A DNA stretch of 64,000 bases from JBFLVU01 sp964589625 (GTDB lineage: Bacteria; Acidobacteriota; UBA4820; DSQY01): contig CAZPSH010000002.1 of the NCBI GenBank assembly GCA_964589625.1, positions 62,001 to 126,000 on the forward strand, read 5' to 3'. The notes under the pieces were generated by a model. That model was not told where the DNA came from. It made no database searches and saw only the letters and a list, made by a program, of their open reading frames with translations. This document shows positions 59,092-64,000 of the stretch, in pieces. Position 1 is the first letter of the stretch; each line of letters starts with the position of its first letter. The translations under genes and the position numbers were made by a program.

Positions 59092-59670
59092 CTACTTTCG
59101 GACTTCCTGGGCGAGCCGCTTGGTCATCTCGTCTTCGGGATACAGCGCCTCGAGGTCCTTCAACGCCCGCTCGGCTCCGGCCTTGTCCTTCAGGTCAAAA
59201 AGAAGGACCACCACCCGGTTGTAGAGAGCCTGGCGCTTCTTCGGGTCCACGCCCAGCGCCTTGTCGAAGTAAGCCAGGGCCTCCCGCATCTTGCCGAGGT
59301 TCCGGTTGCAGATCCCGAGGTCCACCAGGACGTCGGTGTTCTGTGGCTGAAGCCTCAGGGCCTCCTCGTACCAGGGAATGGCCTGGTCGAACTTGCCGCC
59401 GTCGAAGTAGATGTTGGCGAGCATGATCCGCTTTTCGGCATCGGCCGGGTTGCTCTCGATGTCCGCGCGGATCTGGTCGAGCATGGCCTTGTGCTGATCC
59501 GGGTCGAAGGCCGGAGAGGCAGGCTGGCTGGACTGGGCCGCCTGGGTGTGCGGAGCGGCGGCCGGAGCCTTGGCGAGCTTTCCCTCGTAGTATTCACGCG
59601 TCACGATGAAACCGAGAACGGCGCCCAGGAGCACGCCGGCCACCAGCAGGAGCAAACTTTCTTTCTTCAT
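59092..59670 (-). CDS. membrane-anchored TPR protein
   Basis: 192 residues from ATG 59670 (GGAGACGAG upstream). One TM helix (LLLLVAGVLLGAVLGFIVT) follows MKKES. After an Ala/Pro/Gln linker come about three TPR units: AEKRIMLANIYFDGGKFDQA, TDVLVDLGICNRNLGKMREA and RQALYNRVVVLLFDLKDKAG. TPRs mediate protein contacts. It starts the gene run that continues 28 bp later into the aldolase/shell genes, but a link to the microcompartment is uncertain. Confidence 0.88.
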   Translation of the reverse strand: MKKESLLLLVAGVLLGAVLGFIVTREYYEGKLAKAPAAAPHTQAAQSSQPASPAFDPDQHKAMLDQIRADIESNPADAEKRIMLANIYFDGGKFDQAIPWYEEALRLQPQNTDVLVDLGICNRNLGKMREALAYFDKALGVDPKKRQALYNRVVVLLFDLKDKAGAERALKDLEALYPEDEMTKRLAQEVRK

Positions 59671-59770
59671 TCGATCTCGTCTCCTTGGCCACCCGCCGGG
59701 GCGGGGGATTCGTCCGTAAACCTTACCCAATAAGGTGCGGGAATTCGGGGCCGGGGTCAAGGCCACGCCC

Positions 59771-59800
59771 TTGAAATTCCGAACACGACTCGCGTATACT
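59771..59800 (+). promoter_or_regulatory. tRNA-Arg promoter
   Basis: TTGAAA (59771-59776), an 18-bp spacer and TATACT (59795-59800), ten bases before the mature tRNA. Confidence 0.7.
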
Positions 59801-59809
59801 CCTGCTTCC

Positions 59810-59886
59810 GCGCCCGTGGCTCAATTGGATAGAGCATCGGCCTACGGAGCCGGGGGTTGCAGGTTCGAGTCCTGCCGGGCGCACCA
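59810..59886 (+). tRNA. tRNA-Arg (anticodon ACG)
   Basis: 77 nt fold as a complete cloverleaf. The acceptor GCGCCCG pairs with CGGGCGC; the D arm is GCTC/GAGC; the anticodon stem TCGGC/GCCGG encloses loop CTACGGA, whose centre is ACG; the T arm GCAGG/CCTGC holds TTCGAGT. Discriminator A and an encoded CCA end it. A34 would normally be deaminated to inosine by TadA, reading CGU, CGC and CGA. Confidence 0.97.
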
Positions 59887-59895
59887 GGAGGGCAA

Positions 59896-59923
59896 GGGGG
59901 GAGGGCTCTGCCCTCCCCCCTTT
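59896..59923 (+). terminator. intrinsic terminator after tRNA-Arg
   Basis: A perfect 11-bp stem GGGGGGAGGGC / GCCCTCCCCCC with loop TCT, followed by TTT. The T-run is short but the stem is very stable. Confidence 0.6.
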
Positions 59924-60118
59924 GCGCTCGTCTCGCTTCGGTCGCCCCGCTAATCCCCCCACCCGTAGGAGATTGCGCTCCAGCGGGAGTGAATCCCGCT
60001 TCGTGCGGCTATCCTTTTTTTCAAAGGGAACCTGGGCGGGACGAGAAGGGCGGGAATCCCTCCGACGGCCTTGCGAAGCCGCGACCGGGAAAATAGGTGG
60101 CTGTCCCTAATTTTTTCG

Positions 60119-60148
60119 TTGACTCCCCGCCGGCTTCTCGACTACCCT
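60119..60148 (+). promoter_or_regulatory. possible promoter for the MinD-fusion gene
   Basis: TTGACT (60119-60124), 18-bp spacer, TACCCT (60143-60148). The -10 is weak. A short leader precedes GGAG and ATG 60167. Confidence 0.35.
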
Positions 60149-60166
60149 ACGCGCTACGGAGACGCG

Positions 60167-61780
60167 ATGAGCCCGGAGACGCAGGAAACCCTCTTTCGGA
60201 GCGGAGATGCGCCCGCTCCAGAGATCCTCAGCTTCGCGGGTCCCACGGGCGGTGTGGGTACGACCCTCCTGGCCGCCAACCTGGGAATTCACCTCGCCAA
60301 GAAGGGCCGGAGCGTCCTGCTGGTGGACCTGGCGCTGACGGAGGCGGGGTGCCACCTGGCCCTCGGCATGCTGAAAACCGATCGCCACCTGGGTTCCCTC
60401 GTGACGAAGCAGGTGGTGGACGTCCGGGACGCCATCCAGCCGACCTCCGTGAACAACCTTTCTCTCCTGGCGGGATATCCGGACTTGCCCGAGGTGGCCA
60501 ACCTGGCCTATCTCCTCAAGCAGAAGATCCTCGCGAGCCTGCCCACGCTGCCCTTCGACTTTATCCTGATCGACGCGGGGTGCGGAACGGGGGCGGACAC
60601 GCTGGACTTCTTCCTCGCTGGGAGGACTTCCGTGGCCGTCATGCAGGCCACGCCGGCGGGCGTCGAGCCCTTCTACCGCTTTCTCCGCGCGGCCCTGCGC
60701 CGGCTCCTCGTGGAGAGCCTCAACCGAAAGCGCTACCAGGCCCTGGCCCCGCATCTCAACGCCAAGTCCCCCCTGTCGGGGCTCTGGGACCTCCACGAGA
60801 CGCGGGAGGAGGACCTTACGGCCGTGGAGCAGGCCATCCGCCGCCACTCCATCGCCTTCGTCCAGACGGGGCTGTCCTCCGAGAAGGACGCCCGCCTCGG
60901 CCTCCAGCTCGAGACCCTCGTGCGGCGCTACTTCCTCTTCCCCACGCGCTTCCTCGGGGCCCTCGACTGGGACGCGCAAGCCTCGGGGGCCAGCCGCAAC
61001 CTGGAGCCCATCGGAAAGGCCTACCCCATGTGCCCCTACAGCCTTTCCGTGGAGAAGCTCGCCAACCTCTTTCTGAGGGAGGAGCGGGACGCGCTGACCG
61101 GGGAGGGCCACCTGGCGCCGAGCCCCCTCGAGGAGATGGACGCCTACGAGCTGCTGGAGGTTCCCTACAACGCGCCGGCCAAGGAAATCCAGGCCGCCTA
61201 CCCGCGCCACCTGGAACCCTACCTGGAGACCTCCCCCCTGACCCTGAGCCTCTATTCCCGGGAGGAGCGGGAGGCCGTGCGGGACCTCTTCGAGGAGGCC
61301 TACAAGACCCTCATCACCACGAGTCTGAGGCAGAGGTACGACGAGGACCTCATCGCCAAAGGAAAGATGAGCCCCGACCAGCGCGTGGCCGAATACCGGG
61401 AGGCCGGCCCCTCTTCCGAGGGGCCCCACGCCCCGCCGGCGGGCCTCCCCGCGCCCGAGAAGGTGGAGGACACGGCGACCCGGTCGGCCAAGATCCTCGA
61501 TGCGGTCCTCGCCGAGATAAAGACCTTCGACGGGGCGGGGATCCGGGCGATCCGAGAGGCCCAGGGAATTTCGGTGGCCGAGATCGTGGCCGAGACGAAC
61601 ATCCGTTCGTGGTACATCGATTCCATAGAGGCCGAGCGCTTCGAAGCCCTCCCCGGCCTCATCTACCTAAAAGGATTTGTCCGCCAGGTGGCCAACTACC
61701 TCCACCTGGACGCGGAGAAGGTCCTGAAGGATTACCTGGGCCGCTACGAGGCCTGGCGCAGCCGCCGGGGGCCCGGATGA
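60167..61780 (+). CDS. MinD/CpaE-like ATPase fused to a J-like and a RodZ-type HTH domain
   Basis: 537 residues from ATG 60167 (GGAG upstream). Residues ~20-290 are a MinD-like domain: P-loop GPTGGVGTTLLAANLGIHL and FDFILIDAGCGTGADTLDFF. The canonical signature and Walker lysines (KGGVGKTT) are both absent, as in CpaE/TadZ proteins. Residues ~325-395 look like a J-domain (MDAYELLEVPYNAPAKEIQA, EEAYKTLITTSLRQRYDEDL) but HPD is missing. Residues ~453-535 match the HTH_25 domain of RodZ (IRAIREAQGISVAEIVAETN, YLKGFVRQVANYLHLDAEKV). No TM helix follows. It may position or regulate envelope or motility machinery; partners are unknown. Confidence 0.85.
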   Translation: MSPETQETLFRSGDAPAPEILSFAGPTGGVGTTLLAANLGIHLAKKGRSVLLVDLALTEAGCHLALGMLKTDRHLGSLVTKQVVDVRDAIQPTSVNNLSLLAGYPDLPEVANLAYLLKQKILASLPTLPFDFILIDAGCGTGADTLDFFLAGRTSVAVMQATPAGVEPFYRFLRAALRRLLVESLNRKRYQALAPHLNAKSPLSGLWDLHETREEDLTAVEQAIRRHSIAFVQTGLSSEKDARLGLQLETLVRRYFLFPTRFLGALDWDAQASGASRNLEPIGKAYPMCPYSLSVEKLANLFLREERDALTGEGHLAPSPLEEMDAYELLEVPYNAPAKEIQAAYPRHLEPYLETSPLTLSLYSREEREAVRDLFEEAYKTLITTSLRQRYDEDLIAKGKMSPDQRVAEYREAGPSSEGPHAPPAGLPAPEKVEDTATRSAKILDAVLAEIKTFDGAGIRAIREAQGISVAEIVAETNIRSWYIDSIEAERFEALPGLIYLKGFVRQVANYLHLDAEKVLKDYLGRYEAWRSRRGPG

Positions 61781-61814
61781 TTCCCTCACGACAGGCCGAG
61801 GGAGCGCGCGACCG

Positions 61815-63134
61815 ATGAGCACGGACCTCCCCGGCGACGAGACGGCCCTTACCTCCCCCCGCCAACTGGCTGATCTTTTCGAGCCGAAGGAGCCCGTCCG
61901 CGGCCGGGTGGGCGTGGAGTGGGAGCAGGTCCCCGTGGATTCCCGGTGCCGCCCCGTTCCCTTCGACGGTCCCGCGGGCGTGGAGGCTCTTCTCCTTCAG
62001 CTCTCCTCCACCCACAAGGCCATCCTCGAGGGGGGGCGTTACACGGCCCTGAGGCTGAGCGGCGGAGGGATGCTGGGGCTCGAGCCCGGGGGCCAGGTGG
62101 AGATCGCCTCCCCCCCGTCGGCCCGCATGACGACCCTCCACCGCTTTCTGGCCCGCACCTGCCGCGAGGTGGACGGGGCCGCCCGCCAGATGGGCTTCCG
62201 GCTGGCCCCCTGGGGCCTGAGCCCGTATGCCGAGGCGGAGGACGTGCCCGACGTGCCGAAGGTCCGCTACTCGATCCTCCGGGACCACCTGGAACGCGCC
62301 GGCACCCGGGGGCGGCGCATGATGAAGCTCACGGCCTCCACGCAAGTCTGCCTTGACTACCTGGACGAGGCCGACATGGGCCGGATGGTCTCGGCGGTGA
62401 CGCCGCTCCTGCCCTACGTGGCGGCCTATACGGCCAACTCGCCCGTCTACCGCGGGCGGCGGAGCCGCTGGGTGAGCCAGCGGCCCTGGATCTGGAGGGG
62501 CACCGACGTCCTGCGGACGGGGCTCCCTGGGTTCCTCTTCGACGAGCCCGTCTCCTACCACCAGTGGGTCAAGTACGGCCTGTCCCGCCCCGGCCTTTTC
62601 CTGATCCGAGACGGGCGGTACCTCCCGGGCGACGGGCGGACCTTCGGGGACTGGATGAAGCACGGCTCTCCCGGAGGAGCCCTTCGGGTCTCCGACTGGC
62701 TCGTCCACTGGAGCACGCTCTTCCCCGAAGTGAGGATCCGCGGCTACCTGGAGATCCGGACAGTGGACTCCCTTCCGCTTCCCCTGGTGCTCGCCGTGGC
62801 GGCCTTCTTCAAAGGGCTCCTCTGCCCGCCGGAGGCGCCGGGCTTCTGGGGCGTCCGGCTTCCTCGGTGGACTCCGAGGGAATGCCGGGCCGCCCTGCTG
62901 GAGGCCTCCCGCCTCGGTCCCCGGTGGGCGCCCCTGGAGGGTCCCTCCCCCCACGCGGTCCTCTCGCGTCTCGTCCGCGCCGCATCGGCGGGCCTCGTCT
63001 CCCTGGGCGAGGAGGACTCCTGGCTCGCCCCCTTCAAGGAACTGGTGGACCGCGACGCCTGTCCGGCGGACCTTTGGCGCAAGGACGCCGCGGGCCGGTG
63101 GCGCGGCGCCGAAGACCCGGACCCCATCTATTGA
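61815..63134 (+). CDS. gshA: glutamate-cysteine ligase, GCS2/plant-like family
   Basis: 439 residues. RGRVGVEWEQVPVDSRCRPV is the Glu-rich metal motif; LGLEPGGQVEIASPPSARM, MKLTASTQVCLDYLDEADMG and VRIRGYLEIRTVDSLPLPLV are conserved in GCS2/EgtA-type enzymes. It joins glutamate and cysteine to gamma-glutamylcysteine, feeding glutathione or, if other genes exist, ergothioneine. The downstream glutathione synthetase gene is not in the window. It begins 34 bp after the MinD fusion. Confidence 0.88.
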   Translation: MSTDLPGDETALTSPRQLADLFEPKEPVRGRVGVEWEQVPVDSRCRPVPFDGPAGVEALLLQLSSTHKAILEGGRYTALRLSGGGMLGLEPGGQVEIASPPSARMTTLHRFLARTCREVDGAARQMGFRLAPWGLSPYAEAEDVPDVPKVRYSILRDHLERAGTRGRRMMKLTASTQVCLDYLDEADMGRMVSAVTPLLPYVAAYTANSPVYRGRRSRWVSQRPWIWRGTDVLRTGLPGFLFDEPVSYHQWVKYGLSRPGLFLIRDGRYLPGDGRTFGDWMKHGSPGGALRVSDWLVHWSTLFPEVRIRGYLEIRTVDSLPLPLVLAVAAFFKGLLCPPEAPGFWGVRLPRWTPRECRAALLEASRLGPRWAPLEGPSPHAVLSRLVRAASAGLVSLGEEDSWLAPFKELVDRDACPADLWRKDAAGRWRGAEDPDPIY

Positions 63135-63411
63135 CGGGGAGGGAGAGCGCCGGCCCTCGGGCCGTGGGACCCTCGCGGGTCGGCCCATTCGGGGAGTCGG
63201 AGGACAACTGGGTCCATATTCCTTGAGACGTCGCAGGTGGCTTTTCGCCCTCGATGGTTCGGCGGCCGCGGCATTCCGCCCGCGGCCCGGGCCCGCGAAA
63301 CGCTCCGAAGAGTGTGACCCGGCGCACACCTTCGCGGGTGAAATGGCCCACCGTTCCGCCGGACCCCTTTGAGGGGAGGAATGGGCGCGGGCGGGGAGCC
63401 CCCGTGGGGGC

Positions 63412-63439
63412 TTGACTACCCTGGAATTGAGCCTATACT
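63412..63439 (+). promoter_or_regulatory. tandem promoter 1 of the last gene
   Basis: TTGACT, 16-bp spacer, TATACT. Confidence 0.6.
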
Positions 63440-63505
63440 TTGAGTCAGAGGAGGGAAAGGGCGGAAAGCAAAGGGCAAGAGGCCATTCCTCCAGGGGGGA
63501 GGGTA

Positions 63506-63533
63506 TTGACACCACAGATTGCCCTGATATACT
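63506..63533 (+). promoter_or_regulatory. tandem promoter 2 of the last gene
   Basis: Perfect TTGACA, 16-bp spacer, TATACT; the best sigma70-type match in the window. Confidence 0.75.
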
Positions 63534-63613
63534 TCCCCCGCAAAGGGAGCGGGCCATATTTACCGAGTTTTTGGCCGTGACGGGGGGTTGAACGGTGGAG
63601 GATGCGCCGGGGC

Positions 63614-63643
63614 TTGACGGCGCGCGGGTGCCTTCGGTATTCT
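63614..63643 (+). promoter_or_regulatory. tandem promoter 3 of the last gene
   Basis: TTGACG, 18-bp spacer, TATTCT; about 195 bp before the start codon. Confidence 0.45.
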
Positions 63644-63838
63644 GAGGCATCCAGTCCGTCGCAGGAGTTCTGGCGGATGGACTCGGAGGGCGGGAGCGAC
63701 ATGGACACGCAGCGGTCCCAGCGGAGAGGGAGGCGGAGCGGCCGTTGGCCCGCCCCGAGAGGTGATCCATTCGGGCTTGTTTCGACACGATACCCCATGT
63801 GGTTGAAGCGCTTTGAGTGATGGAATAGGAGGTTGAGG

Positions 63839-64000
63839 ATGCACAAAACGTTGAGAACGCGGCTCGTGGGGATCGGCCTGGTGGTCGCCCTGCTGGCGCT
63901 CGCCGTTCCGGCTCTCGCCCAGAACACGTGGCAAAGGCAGTCCACGGTCATGGGCGTCCCCGGGGCGAACTTCCCCACGCCCCCGATGGCGATCTGGTCC
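63839..64000 (+). CDS. N-terminal fragment of an exported protein
   Basis: ATG 63839 with AGGAGG 6 nt upstream begins a frame that runs off the window; 54 residues are seen. The signal peptide (VGIGLVVALLALAVPALAQN) ends at the typical ALA-Q site. The visible mature part (QRQSTVMGVPGANFPTPPMA) gives no family. The strong multi-promoter leader suggests a highly or variably expressed secreted or envelope protein. Confidence 0.8.
   Translation, partial: MHKTLRTRLVGIGLVVALLALAVPALAQNTWQRQSTVMGVPGANFPTPPMAIWS

Larger units (their letters stand above)
63135..63838. other. 704-bp leader with three tandem promoter-like elements
   Basis: No convincing gene is found. It is unusually rich in promoter matches for this GC-rich DNA, listed separately, and it contains a partial direct repeat (63412-63486 and 63506-63557) described in the findings. 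RBS AGGAGG (63827-63832) ends it. Confidence 0.5.

Noticed and set aside
60091..60116. Fragment reminiscent of a widespread sequence (AGGTGGCTGTCCCTAATTTT) near IS200-like transposases
   Set aside because: A single short match from memory, no transposase or inverted partner in the window.
63434..63560. c-di-GMP (GEMM) riboswitch suggested by GCAAAGGG...GGCC in the last leader
   Set aside because: I could not form the two adjacent helices and tetraloop receptor required, and the sequence occurs twice next to promoters; a covariance-model search would settle it.

Overview
The window is a GC-rich, gene-dense bacterial chromosome segment with no insertion sequence, integrase, phage gene or CRISPR array that I can see. 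It comes from a diderm with lipopolysaccharide and outer-membrane lipoproteins (LpxH-like hydrolase, heptosyltransferase, LolA-like carrier, RlpA, an outer-membrane barrel protein, type IV pili). It also has low-potential metabolism (2-oxoacid:ferredoxin oxidoreductase, NuoEF modules, SelA) and a small bacterial microcompartment locus. Frequent GTG/TTG starts, 4-bp start/stop overlaps and this gene mix fit a high-GC Acidobacteriota (Holophagae-like) or related deltaproteobacterial lineage; that placement is inference.

Layout. 0-18.6 kb: a cell-surface glycan/membrane-enzyme island. On the + strand are a membrane-anchored methyltransferase, an APC permease, two tandem YfhO-type proteins and a GT39-like membrane protein. 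On the - strand are a transglutaminase-fold protein, the pilin gene, a zinc-ribbon methyltransferase, a second GT39-like protein, another large membrane protein, an AsnB-type synthetase and a GT2 glycosyltransferase. 18.7-25.9 kb: type IV pilus genes in the order pilB-pilT-pilC-(terminator)-pilS-pilR, - strand. The pilin gene at 10.8-11.3 kb has both a good -35/-10 promoter and a good -24/-12 (sigma54) promoter, which ties it to PilS/PilR.

26.1-34.2 kb: a tightly overlapping - strand operon. It runs P-loop protein, ferredoxin, 2-oxoacid:ferredoxin oxidoreductase alpha, beta and gamma, NuoE, NuoF, a short NuoG-like protein, a four-cluster ferredoxin and a rubrerythrin-like protein, from a sigma70-type promoter at 34.2 kb. 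No hydrogenase is present, so the layout suggests 2-oxoacid oxidation wired directly to an NAD(H) module. 34.3-37.7 kb: lipoprotein, selA, HAD phosphatase. 38-39.9 kb: a PilB/GspE paralogue that has lost its Walker A and Walker B signatures and gained a Cys-rich N-terminus.

40-45.5 kb (+): icd, an exported protein, purH, LolA-like, a small membrane protein and rlpA. 45.6-50.8 kb: YjbQ, LpxH-like, TrmH, two small unknown proteins, TtcA and an orphan sigma54 response regulator. 50.9-56.4 kb (+): ferredoxin with clear promoter and terminator, a 980-residue outer-membrane protein, a 2-hydroxyacid dehydrogenase and a heptosyltransferase. 56.5-59.7 kb (-): a compact microcompartment locus (TPR protein, class II aldolase, one BMC-H, three BMC-P, one PduM-like or cargo-like protein) without aldehyde dehydrogenase or phosphotransacylase. 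59.8-64 kb (+): tRNA-Arg(ACG), a MinD/J-like/RodZ-HTH fusion, a glutamate-cysteine ligase, and a 700-bp leader with repeated promoter units before an exported protein cut by the window end.

Dispersed repeats: two ~85-bp copies of one hairpin-containing intergenic element (26.0 and 32.9 kb, opposite orientation), and two AAATCC-type heptamer arrays (18.6 and 57.7 kb).
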